Assembly: GCA_964392615.1 (NCBI GenBank)
Contig: CAYMRB010000283.1
Span: 1-13,336, forward strand
Source: CAYMRB01 sp964392615
GTDB taxonomy: Bacteria > Planctomycetota > UBA8108
DNA: 13,336 nt
Direction of reading: 5' to 3'
Below, piece after piece: positions 1-8,593 of the stretch. The notes beneath the pieces were generated by a model. That model was not told the origin of the DNA and searched no databases. It was given only the letters and a program-made list of their open reading frames with translations. A program made the translations under genes and the position numbers. Numbering within the stretch: the stretch's first letter is position 1; the number at the start of each line of letters is the position of its first letter.

Positions 1-339
1 GTGGCGTTCGCAGACGAGCGCGTGGCGCGGCAGGCCCTCCGCCTCGAGGATCTCGCGCCCGATCACGCCGTGGCGTATATACGGCTCGCTGCCGGTGCAC
101 GCGATCCCCGGAGCGTCACAGCGGGGGATGCCGATATCGTGGAGCATCGCGGCCTCGACGACGAAGTCGACGTCGATCTCGACGTCCGGCTCGCGCTTCA
201 TCCAGGCTCGCGCGATCTTGCGCGCTTTCCGCGCGACCAGGACCGAATGCGTGACGAGGATCTCGAACGTACGACTCGCGGGGTCGCAGTGCCGTGAGAG
301 GATCGCGATGGGTCGAACGGGAGCGTCCGGGCTCTGCAT
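1..339 (-). CDS. HD-domain phosphohydrolase, partial (3' end beyond the left edge)
   Basis: The minus strand is open from an ATG at 339-337 to the window edge, giving 113 residues without a stop. The pattern is that of a metal-dependent HD-superfamily hydrolase: His31 in the first helix, MLHDIGIP with the His67-Asp68 doublet, RHGVIGREIL with His90, and CERH ending at His113. This spacing resembles the small HDIG-type phosphohydrolases, in which the reading continues with a few more metal-binding residues that are off-window. AGGA lies about 8 bases before the ATG (leader AGGAAAACCGC), which supports this start. The substrate cannot be told; HD proteins of this size hydrolyse nucleotides or other phosphomonoesters. 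It is divergent from the NHL-repeat gene, with 222 bp between the two starts. The domain call is firm and the exact function unknown. Confidence 0.85.
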   Translation of the reverse strand, partial: MQSPDAPVRPIAILSRHCDPASRTFEILVTHSVLVARKARKIARAWMKREPDVEIDVDFVVEAAMLHDIGIPRCDAPGIACTGSEPYIRHGVIGREILEAEGLPRHALVCERH

Positions 340-417
340 GCGGTTTTCCTGCGGCAGGGAATGCTGTCGGCCCGGGCAGCCTACGTCGCGACGGCTGTTG
401 CGGCGCCAATCCCGGGG

Positions 418-448
418 GCTCGCGACAATCGCGCATTGTGTCGCGAGC
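418..448. promoter_or_regulatory. 10-bp inverted repeat in a divergent intergenic region (candidate operator)
   Basis: GCTCGCGACA at 418-427 is matched by its exact reverse complement TGTCGCGAGC at 439-448, with 11 bases between. The centre is about 95 bp upstream of the HD gene start and 130 bp upstream of the NHL gene start. It could be a binding site for a dimeric regulator serving both genes, or a hairpin in either leader. Assignment as an operator is inference from position and symmetry. Confidence 0.4.
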
Positions 449-561
449 GCGAATGCGGATCAAGATCGACGCCGCGGTTGCTCCCGCGTGGCGAGCCGGT
501 ATCCTGGGCGTTCGCAACCGTCCGCGACGCGCCGTCGTGGAGGCCCGAGGGAGGATCCGCC

Positions 562-2697
<2,136 letters not shown>

Positions 2698-2731
2698 GCT
2701 TCCCGTCCGCCACACTCCCCGTAGCCGGACC

Positions 2732-2750
2732 CGCCAGTGCGTGTCTGGCG
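2732..2750 (+). terminator. Weak hairpin downstream of the NHL gene
   Basis: CGCCAG (2732-2737) and CTGGCG (2745-2750) form a perfect 6-bp stem with a 7-base loop, 34 bases after the NHL stop codon. There is no T-tract after it, so it could be a Rho-assisted stop, a 3'-end stabiliser or chance. Confidence 0.25.
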
Positions 2751-2843
2751 CGATTCGACCCGCGCTGATGCGACGGGCGAAGGGGAAAAAAGGGGAACCG
2801 CTACCGGCCGTGGACGCCGCCAGCCTCCGTTGACGTCCTCGGG

Positions 2844-2869
2844 CAAAAACGTCCAGTCATCACGACTGG
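2844..2869 (-). terminator. Candidate intrinsic terminator of the response-regulator transcript
   Basis: On the minus strand CCAGTC and GACTGG (2869-2853) form a perfect 6-bp stem with a 5-base loop. It is followed after ACG by TTTTT (2849-2845). The stem is short, and the site is almost 300 bases past the stop of the response-regulator gene. It is the only hairpin-plus-T-run I see in the gap and points the right way for that gene. Confidence 0.4.
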
Positions 2870-3162
2870 CGGATAGGCCGACGACGGATCCGTCCGCCGG
2901 AGCGGCCCCCCTGATGAAGCGCGGTCGATCTGCTCCGCGCCGCGCTTCCTGTACTCCGTTTGCTTTACGCGGCTCTTTATCCTCTGTCGGACGCCGACTG
3001 GCAATCGGGGAAAACCGTACGCGGGCCTGCGCAGAACCCTAGCCTCGAGCTAGCCTCGCAGCCCGGGGGAGCCGCCGGGAGGCTCTCGGCGGCGGAAGCG
3101 CCGACGTCACAGCGACTTCGGCGACTGCCCTCTCCGGTCTGGCGCCCGTTGGCAACCGGCCG

Positions 3163-3831
3163 CTACCGCCCCAGCGGTGTCAAGCCCTCGCGGATCGCGA
3201 GCTTTGTCAGCTCGGCGACGCTGTACACTTCCAGCTTGGTCGTCAGGTTCTTGCGGTGCGTTTCGATCGTCTTGACACTGACGCCGAGTCGGAACGCGAT
3301 CTCCTTCGTCGCCAGGCCCTCGGCGACCAGCTGGAGCACCTCGCGCTCGCGCGGTGTCAGGACGTCGAGCGGCGACGCGTCGCCCTCGTTCGTGCTGGAA
3401 AGCCGCCGGTAGTCGTCGACGACGACGGTCGAAACGTCCGGACCGAGGTACGTGCCGCCGTTGACCACCGCGCGGATCGCCTTGGCGAGCTCCTCGACCG
3501 CGCAGTCCTTGAGGAGGTACCCCGAGGCCCCGGCACGCAGCATGCGAGCGACGAACGGGCGCTCCGCATGCATCGAGAGGCCGACGACGCGTATTCGCTC
3601 GTCGACCTCGACGATCTGGCGGGTCGCGTCGATGCCGTTGAGGTTCGTCATGCCGATGTCCATGACGACGACGTCGACCGGTTGCTGGCGGACGAACTCG
3701 ACGGCTTCGCGACCGTCGGCAGCCTCGCCGCGCACGACCAGGTCGTCGTGTGCTTCCAGGACCGTGCGCAACCCCTCGCGCACGACACGGTGGTCGTCGA
3801 CCAACAGAATCCGGATGGGTTGTCTTGTCAT
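3163..3831 (-). CDS. NarL/FixJ-type response regulator, LuxR DNA-binding output
   Basis: 222 residues, the normal full length for this family. The N-terminal receiver domain (about 5-122) has the acidic pair Asp12-Asp13, the phosphoacceptor Asp58 in VVVMDIGM, Ser86 in the switch position and Lys108 in GYLLKD. The C-terminal LuxR-type helix-turn-helix (about 155-215) reads LTPREREVLQLVAEGLATKE followed by VSVKTIETHRKN. It should bind DNA as a phosphorylated dimer. It is divergent from a sensor kinase gene with 311 bp between the starts, so the two look like a two-component pair. Because that kinase is broken in this sequence, the regulator may now be orphaned or fed by another kinase. The start ATG has only a weak GAG upstream; no better in-frame start is close. 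Confidence 0.95.
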   Translation of the reverse strand: MTRQPIRILLVDDHRVVREGLRTVLEAHDDLVVRGEAADGREAVEFVRQQPVDVVVMDIGMTNLNGIDATRQIVEVDERIRVVGLSMHAERPFVARMLRAGASGYLLKDCAVEELAKAIRAVVNGGTYLGPDVSTVVVDDYRRLSSTNEGDASPLDVLTPREREVLQLVAEGLATKEIAFRLGVSVKTIETHRKNLTTKLEVYSVAELTKLAIREGLTPLGR

Positions 3832-3882
3832 GCAGGACTCGGCGCGCCGGTCAGAAGCTGTTCGGGACGCAGCGCGTTCCTG

Positions 3883-3913
3883 TTGACGCCCGAGTGACGC
3901 AGCATGATATACT
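3883..3913 (+). promoter_or_regulatory. Candidate sigma70-type promoter for the sensor kinase
   Basis: TATACT at 3908-3913 is preceded by TG at 3905-3906, making an extended -10 element (TGnTATACT). TTGACG at 3883-3888 is a good -35 match, but the spacing is long (19). The expected start is near 3920, leaving a leader of about 220 bases before the kinase ATG at 4143. Identified by eye only. Confidence 0.4.
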
Positions 3914-3916
3914 CGG

Positions 3917-3944
3917 ATCTTTCGGGCGACAACCGGATTGTCAA
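3917..3944 (-). promoter_or_regulatory. Candidate promoter for the response regulator
   Basis: On the minus strand TTGACA (3944-3939) is a perfect -35 consensus, followed after 16 bases by AAAGAT (3922-3917), a poor -10. It lies about 85 bases upstream of the regulator ATG and interlocks with the kinase promoter on the other strand. The -35 is embedded in the palindrome at 3931-3951. Confidence 0.35.
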
Positions 3945-3951
3945 TCGGGTT
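3931..3951. promoter_or_regulatory. Near-perfect 10+10 palindrome between divergent two-component genes (candidate operator)
   Basis: Left arm AACCGGATTG (3931-3940), one central base, right arm CAATCGGGTT (3942-3951). Nine of ten positions are complementary, with one G:G mismatch. It covers the -35 of the candidate regulator promoter and lies about 10-30 bases downstream of the expected kinase start site, so a bound dimer could affect both genes. Autoregulation by the NarL-type regulator is a natural guess but not shown. Apart from this site and the two promoters, the 311-bp gap 3832-4142 shows nothing gene-like. Confidence 0.45.
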
Positions 3952-4142
3952 GGCGGGGAGGGAACCCGCCCGAGCGGAAACGGCGTCTCGTTTTCCCCGT
4001 TCTACAGGGAGAGACCATCAACCGCGACGAGCACGTTCGGATTCCTGACGGGATGGGAGAGACCGGCGGCGCTGTCGGCGCGTCACCACCTGACAGTGCT
4101 CCCACCGAAGCGTCGCGGCCCGCGGGCAGAGGGAGGTGTGAT

Positions 4143-5014
4143 ATGAGCTCCGCGTCTCTACCGACCGCGATCCAGGAGCACCTGGTGCGACTCGCAGCGG
4201 GCGAGCGCTCGCCCGCATGGCTCTGCGCGAACGACGCAGGAGAGGTCACCGATGTCGGAGGGGCGACCGGATGCTACGGCCTCGAGGACCTCGCCATCGG
4301 CGCGTCCGTGGAGGCGAGTGTCGATGTCCTCTGCGGTCTCATTCCGGTCCGCGGTGACGACGTGTGCCTACCGTTCGTCGAGGTCGCGCCGAACGTCTGG
4401 GCGGAGCTTCGCGCGTTCCGACGGGAATCCGGCCATTGGGTGGTGTTTCTGACGCCCGAGGTCGCGGTTGACGAGCTCCGAGCTTCGCGGCAGACGGCGC
4501 ACGATGCCGCCCTGCGGCTGCGGGAGGTCGAGACGCGCGTCTGCTCGTGTCGGGTGTTAGAGGAACTGGTGAAGGCGCGAGGGGCGATCGTGTTCGAGCT
4601 CGCGGACGACGGGAGCTCGCCGCGCGTCGGAGATGTGCCGGCCTGGGCGGCCCCGCTGATCGACGCGGACGATGGTGCCGATGAGCTCGCGGTGCTCGCA
4701 GCGCGCTTTCCGGTGCTCGAGAGTTTCCTCGTCACCGGGTCGTCCTGTTCGAAAGCGTCCGCGAGCTTCTGTTCAACGTCGTCAAACACGCGCGTACGAG
4801 CGAGGCCTCGGTTCACCGCGAGACGTTCGGCCACCAAACGCGTATCACGGTCGCGGACGACGGGCGTGGGTTCGAACCGGAGACGATCGGCCGCGGCAGC
4901 GGATTCGGCTTGTTCAACGTCCGAGAGCGTCTCGAGGCGTTGGGTGGTCGATTGGAGATCGCATCGATGCCGCGCAAGGGAACGCGCGCGTGCGTGAGTG
5001 TTCCGGTGTCCTGA
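4143..5014 (+). pseudogene. Sensor histidine kinase, frameshifted and apparently lacking its phosphoacceptor domain
   Basis: The start ATG 4143 has a strong GGGAGG 6 bases upstream. The first frame gives about 199 credible residues. A PAS-like sensor region (about 1-110) ends in WVVFLTPEVAVDELR, then comes a helical linker (115-140), then a region through GAIVFELADDGSSPRVG to FPVLESFLVTG. Around 4737-4742 the credible frame changes by -1. From there LFESVRELLFNVVKHA (N box), VADDGRGF (G1) and GSGFGLFNVRERL (G2) form a clear HATPase domain ending at TGA 5012-5014; the original frame runs on as Arg/Ser noise to 4997. Between the sensor and N box I see no HisKA_3-like ExxRHxLHD segment. An AHD at His120 is the only candidate and fits better as linker. 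So a single-base loss plus probably a larger internal deletion separates the parts. Partner of the divergent response regulator. Alternative: an assembly or sequencing error. Confidence 0.75.
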
Positions 5015-5021
5015 TCGCGGA

Positions 5022-7412
5022 TTACCCGCTCCACACCGGGATGTAGAACAGCCGTGTCGTCGACACGCCGTTCTCCGTATCGTGTCGGAACAGGTACTTC
5101 AGGACGCTGACCGAGCTCTCGCCGGTCCGTTCGTCGTGGAACCACGAGAACAGCGGGTTGATCACGAACTCGCTCTGGCCCTGCACGTCGCGCCACACGA
5201 AGAGCCGGTGGAGGATGCGGAAGTCGCTATCGCCGGACTTGTCCCGCGAGTACTCGGCGAGCTTCCACAGCAGCGAATCGTAGGACTCGTCGTCGCTCTC
5301 GAGCGCGTTCCACAGGTAGAAGAACCGGCCGATCGGCCAGTGGTTCAGTCCGGCCCGTCCGAAGTCGCGCCGGTAGTAGAGGGGGAAGAGACCGAGGCTG
5401 CCGCGGTCCGCCTCCCACGATCCGAACCCGAGGGGCAGCAGGTGAAACCAGACGCTCCCCGGGTCCTCGTCGTAGTGGAACCACCAGAGCGGGCCGGTGA
5501 CCGTCGTCGTCGCCGCCGTCTCGCGCCAGTTGAAGAGCCACGGGAACATGCGGAAGCGAGACTCGTCGCCGTCGTCGTACCACTGCAGCAGGCTCGTGTA
5601 TGACGCGAAGTTCACGTCGGCTAGCGGGCCCGTCTCGACCGAGAGCAGAGGATAGAGATACGCGTAGTCGTTGTCCGGGTTGCTGCCGGTCCACACGAAC
5701 GGGAAGATGCGGAAGTCGTATGATTCGTCGGTCCAGGCGTAGTTGACGAACGGCCATGGCGCGTCGACGTCGGACTCGGTCACGTTGCCGGTTTCGGTGT
5801 TCCACGAGCGCGTGAACGAGAAGAACGGTGCGAGCGTGAACAAGGTTTGGCGCCGGAACGCGTGATCGATGGGGTGGCTCTCGCTGCGCCCCCAGAACGG
5901 CCAGAGGTGCGTCCGGTCGCTCGTCACGCGCCACTCGCCGTCGTCGTCCGGGTGCTCGCGTCGACGCGAGACCCACACGGGAAGGAGGACGGAGTCCCTG
6001 GCGCGCATCTCGGGGGAGTCGGCGGCATGCGAGATCCAAAACGGCAACGCCCACGACGTCGTCGATTCGTCGGTCGTCTCGTGCAGTCCGAGCGGCCACA
6101 GGTACCAGTCCTGGACCCTGTTGTCCTCGTCGAACTCGTGGTGACGCCACAGGAATCCGCCGAGTCCCGTCAGGCGTCGATCTGGAGCGTCGTAGGAGTC
6201 CCAGAACGGAAGGTATCGCGATTTGTGGACGTCGCCGTCGCGCGAGGAGTGCACGAGCGGCCACAGGACATCGACGAAGTTCTCGTCGGGGGCGGATCCC
6301 CAGCCGCTGAGGGCGAGCGGCAGGATGTTCGTGACGCGCTCGGCCCGCGGCTTCTCGAAGCGCAGCCAGAGGAGCGAGTACCAGGTCCAGAGGCTGTCGT
6401 TGGCTTCATTCTCGCCGTGCACGTAGAACGGCAGTACTCCCAGCTGGTGTTCGCCAGGAGCCTCCCGATAGTGGAAGAGCGGCGCGAGCGCGTGGACATC
6501 GGTGCTCGTCTCGCCTGTCGCCCAGCCGCTCAGCAAGAATGGCAGCACCGTGCCCGTCCTGTCGACGCCGTCATCCCACCAGCCGAGAAACGGAGTGAAG
6601 AGGTAGTGGCTCTGCTCCTCCTCGGCGCCCTCGCCGGCGAACCACAGCGGAAACAGGTGGTTGTGCCAGCTTCCATCCGCGCTGGAACGCCCGCGCGCGA
6701 TCGGAGCGCCGAAGCGGCCGGGCGCGCCCCAGTTGAGGAATACGCCCGCTTGCCACGCGCTGAGCTCGTCGTCGCTGGTGCGGTCGAACAGGTCGAGCAC
6801 GAACGGCACGCCGAGGCGACTCTGCGATCCGCCCGACCACGAACCGTGGCCGAAGAGCGTCGGGATGAAGCGATACGGCTCCGCGTCCTGGCTGTGGGCG
6901 ACGTGGAACAGCGGCCACAGCAGCGTGTCGTGGCTGTCCTCGACGCGCCAGCGCGCGAAGAACGGCAGGACGACGTCGTGATCGCGCGACGGGCTACGAC
7001 GGCCGAGGTAGAGCAAGGGGTAGATCCCGGTGCGGCGATCGGCTCCGCCGTCGACGACGGTACGGCTGTAGAACGGCAGAACGCGGTGGTGGTGATCGCC
7101 GTTCGGGCTCCACTCGCCACGCACCGCGCCGAAGAGAGCGGTGTGTCGTGTGCTGCCGTCCTCGTACTCGTCGCGCGACCATACCGGCCACACGCCGGTA
7201 TGGCGACTGCGACGAAGCTCGCCGCCCTGCGACGCTTCGCCGAGGTCGGGAGAATGCGATCCGGGAACGCTCCGCTTCACATCCTGCGCGTCAAGCGTCG
7301 GGTCGCAGAGAACGACCGCGAGCGCACAGACCACCAGATTCGGGATCGTGACGGGCCCTCGCCTCTGCGTCCGTGAGTGTCGCATCCGTCTGGCTCCGCG
7401 GGTTGTGAACAT
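5022..7412 (-). CDS. Secreted protein built of about 35 aromatic Leu/Phe-Pro repeats, function unknown
   Basis: 796 residues from ATG 7412, chosen because AAGGA lies 7 bases upstream; the frame stays open upstream to 7658, but that extension crosses a repeat element and looks non-coding. Residues 1 to about 46 look like a signal peptide: an Arg-rich start, hydrophobic TIPNLVVCALAVVLC, and a cut near LDA/QD. The rest is a chain of short units, roughly 20-25 residues apart, each with a core such as LLWPLFH, HLFPLWF, TVLPFLL, ALAPLFHY, YLWPLGL, RIFPFVW, HLLPLGF or GLFPLYY. The cores are joined by charged, Asp/Glu/Arg-rich turns. Alternating strand-like cores suggest an all-beta solenoid, propeller or barrel at the cell surface. 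Similar uncharacterised repeat proteins occur, from memory, in myxobacteria and planctomycetes. It converges on the broken kinase with only 7 bp between stops. No enzymatic motif seen. Confidence 0.8.
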   Translation of the reverse strand: MFTTRGARRMRHSRTQRRGPVTIPNLVVCALAVVLCDPTLDAQDVKRSVPGSHSPDLGEASQGGELRRSRHTGVWPVWSRDEYEDGSTRHTALFGAVRGEWSPNGDHHHRVLPFYSRTVVDGGADRRTGIYPLLYLGRRSPSRDHDVVLPFFARWRVEDSHDTLLWPLFHVAHSQDAEPYRFIPTLFGHGSWSGGSQSRLGVPFVLDLFDRTSDDELSAWQAGVFLNWGAPGRFGAPIARGRSSADGSWHNHLFPLWFAGEGAEEEQSHYLFTPFLGWWDDGVDRTGTVLPFLLSGWATGETSTDVHALAPLFHYREAPGEHQLGVLPFYVHGENEANDSLWTWYSLLWLRFEKPRAERVTNILPLALSGWGSAPDENFVDVLWPLVHSSRDGDVHKSRYLPFWDSYDAPDRRLTGLGGFLWRHHEFDEDNRVQDWYLWPLGLHETTDESTTSWALPFWISHAADSPEMRARDSVLLPVWVSRRREHPDDDGEWRVTSDRTHLWPFWGRSESHPIDHAFRRQTLFTLAPFFSFTRSWNTETGNVTESDVDAPWPFVNYAWTDESYDFRIFPFVWTGSNPDNDYAYLYPLLSVETGPLADVNFASYTSLLQWYDDGDESRFRMFPWLFNWRETAATTTVTGPLWWFHYDEDPGSVWFHLLPLGFGSWEADRGSLGLFPLYYRRDFGRAGLNHWPIGRFFYLWNALESDDESYDSLLWKLAEYSRDKSGDSDFRILHRLFVWRDVQGQSEFVINPLFSWFHDERTGESSVSVLKYLFRHDTENGVSTTRLFYIPVWSG

Positions 7413-7430
7413 CGCCCCGTCCTTCGAGTG

Positions 7431-7459
7431 ATCGTAGGTACGCGGGTCAGGCGGGTCAA
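7431..7459 (-). promoter_or_regulatory. Candidate promoter of the aromatic-repeat protein gene
   Basis: On the minus strand TTGACC (7459-7454), 17 bases, then TACGAT (7436-7431). The expected start near 7424 would leave a very short leader with the AAGGA ribosome site at its 5' end. A tandem 9-mer (GCGGGTCAG, then GCGGGTCAA, 7442-7459 on the plus strand) overlaps the -35 region. Confidence 0.35.
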
Positions 7460-7462
7460 GCT

Positions 7463-7595
7463 GCGCATGGGCTGCCCGGGATAACGCGTCAGCTTGTCGG
7501 GTCTGTCGCGGGCAGCCCATGCGCGCGGAGTTGGAGCTGACCGCGTCGCGCTTACCCCGCAGGAGCCAACCGCTGCGCGGCAGCTCAACTCCGCG
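7463..7595 (+). repeat. Double-hairpin interspersed repeat, copy A
   Basis: Hairpin 1 has perfect 16-bp arms, GCGCATGGGCTGCCCG (7463-7478) and its reverse complement (7509-7524), with a 30-base loop. Hairpin 2 follows at once: GCGGAGTTGGAGCTG (7525-7539) pairs with CAGCTCAACTCCGC (7581-7594) with one bulged G. The stretch 7511-7544 is 33/34 identical to 11555-11588, and 7577-7593 is identical to 11592-11608, so this is one of two copies in the window. Copy A carries 29 extra bases in the loop of hairpin 2. It is intergenic, between the aromatic-repeat gene and the hydrolase gene; the gap 7413-7699 holds nothing else gene-like. Confidence 0.85.
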
Positions 7596-7699
7596 TGTCC
7601 CACTGGCGCGCCGGGGTGCACCAGCGGAACTGCGAGTGCGTCGAGCCTTTCCGGACAACGCGGTGCGCCGTTGACCCGAGCGCTCGATGAGGTCTAGCT

Positions 7700-8560
7700 A
7701 TGTCCATGCCCATCGATCAACTCGAGGTCCTGTTCCTCGGCACGGGAACGTCCGCAGGCATTCCGATCATCGCGTGCGATTGCAGCGGTTGCACGTCGAG
7801 CGATCCGCGAGACCGCCGCACGCGGTGCAGTCTCGCTGTGTCGTTCGTCGATGCCTCCGGCTCGGAGCGGGTCATCCTGATCGACGCATCTCCGGATCTG
7901 CGCGAGCAGGCGCTGCGCCACTCTCTGCAGCGCTGTGATGCGATCCTCTTCACTCACGAGCACGTCGACCACACGTTCGGGCTCGACGAGGTGCGGCGAT
8001 TCAACGCGGTGATGAGAGCGCCGATCGATATCTGGGCCGAGCCGAACACGATGGACTGCCTGCGGCGGATCTATCGATACATCTTCGAGAAGGAGCGCAA
8101 CGCGAACGCGTCGTTCGTCGCGACGCTCGTGCCGCGTACGATTGATCCGGATCAGCCGATCGATCTCTTCGGATTGCGTTTCACGCCGGTGCGGCTCTTT
8201 CACGGGCGGCTGCCGGTGCTCGGCTTTCGCATCGAGGCGATCGACGACGACACCGGTGAGGTCGCGACGGTTCAGCCCGCACCGCTGCCGTTCGCGTATT
8301 GCACGGACGTGTCGTCGATTCCCGACGCGACGTGGGGGCGGCTAGGCGGCCTGCGCCACGTCGTCCTCGACCTGCTGCGGTACAAGGAGCATCCGACGCA
8401 CTTCTCCGCAGACGAGGCGGTGGCCGCGGGGAGGACCATCGGCGCCGAGCGCACGTGGTTCGTCCACATGGCGCACGATGTCCTCCATGCCGAGCTCGAC
8501 CCCGAGCTGCCCGACGGCATGGCGTTGGCGTGGGATGGCATGACGCTGCCGATGCGGTGA
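7700..8560 (+). CDS. PhnP-like metallo-beta-lactamase-fold phosphodiesterase/hydrolase
   Basis: 286 residues from ATG 7700, with GAGG 7 bases upstream; a second ATG two codons later is possible. It begins with the fold's first strand, LEVLFLGTGTSAGIP. The metal site motif THEHVDH gives His86, His88, Asp90 and His91, followed by GLDEVRRF as in PhnP (5-phosphoribosyl 1,2-cyclic phosphodiesterase) and relatives. Later metal ligands probably lie in LFHGRLPVLGF, YCTDVSSIP and VHMAHDV. Cys26, Cys28 and Cys31 match the place of the extra structural zinc site reported in PhnP. No carbon-phosphorus lyase genes are near, so the cyclic-phosphate role is not supported by context; another cyclic nucleotide or phosphodiester is equally likely. 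It is probably cytoplasmic, as no signal peptide is seen. It converges with the Lnt-like gene at 33 bp. Confidence 0.88.
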   Translation: MSMPIDQLEVLFLGTGTSAGIPIIACDCSGCTSSDPRDRRTRCSLAVSFVDASGSERVILIDASPDLREQALRHSLQRCDAILFTHEHVDHTFGLDEVRRFNAVMRAPIDIWAEPNTMDCLRRIYRYIFEKERNANASFVATLVPRTIDPDQPIDLFGLRFTPVRLFHGRLPVLGFRIEAIDDDTGEVATVQPAPLPFAYCTDVSSIPDATWGRLGGLRHVVLDLLRYKEHPTHFSADEAVAAGRTIGAERTWFVHMAHDVLHAELDPELPDGMALAWDGMTLPMR

Positions 8561-8564
8561 AGTC

Positions 8565-8578
8565 GACGCGCCGGCGTC
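8565..8578. terminator. Short hairpin between convergent genes
   Basis: GACGC and GCGTC form a 5-bp stem with a 4-base loop in the 33-bp gap between two convergent stop codons. There is no T-run on either side, so a termination role is only suggested by position. Confidence 0.2.
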
Positions 8579-8593
8579 AGCGTCGGATCGCGA

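Larger units (their letters stand above)
2698..3162. other. 465-bp gap between the NHL gene and the response regulator
   Basis: I find no convincing gene here. The open frames (for example one at 2737-3042) are Arg/Ser/Pro-rich and typical of chance frames in GC-rich DNA. The gap holds two short perfect hairpins (2732-2750 and 2853-2869, listed separately). It also has a 9-base direct repeat, CTAGCCTCG at 3039-3047 and 3050-3058. No tRNA or known riboswitch was recognised by eye. Confidence 0.5.

Noticed and set aside
361..561. N-terminal extension of the NHL protein from an upstream ATG
   Set aside because: The extension is Arg/Ala/Pro-rich, hides a clear signal peptide, crosses a palindrome, and lacks the good ribosome site seen before GTG 562.
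3904..4146. Small 80-codon frame before the sensor kinase
   Set aside because: It starts inside the candidate -10 element, has no ribosome site and no protein-like pattern.
4734..4745. Programmed -1 ribosomal frameshift joining the two kinase parts
   Set aside because: The local sequence (ACCGGGTCG) is not a slippery heptamer, I see no strong downstream pseudoknot, and the joined product would still lack a DHp domain.
5847..7376. Long plus-strand open frame of 509 codons opposite the aromatic-repeat gene
   Set aside because: It is rich in Arg, Val, Glu and Ala without domain pattern and is the complement of a well-patterned repeat protein; long antisense frames are expected in GC-rich DNA.
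7463..7595. Possible integron attC site, because hairpin 2 has a bulged G and AAC/GTT-containing arms
   Set aside because: The order is GTT on the left and AAC on the right, the reverse of attC core sites, and the two hairpins are side by side rather than nested. No integrase or cassette array is nearby.
7413..7658. N-terminal extension of the aromatic-repeat protein upstream of ATG 7412
   Set aside because: It runs through repeat copy A and the candidate promoter. The ATG at 7412 has AAGGA and is followed by a signal peptide.
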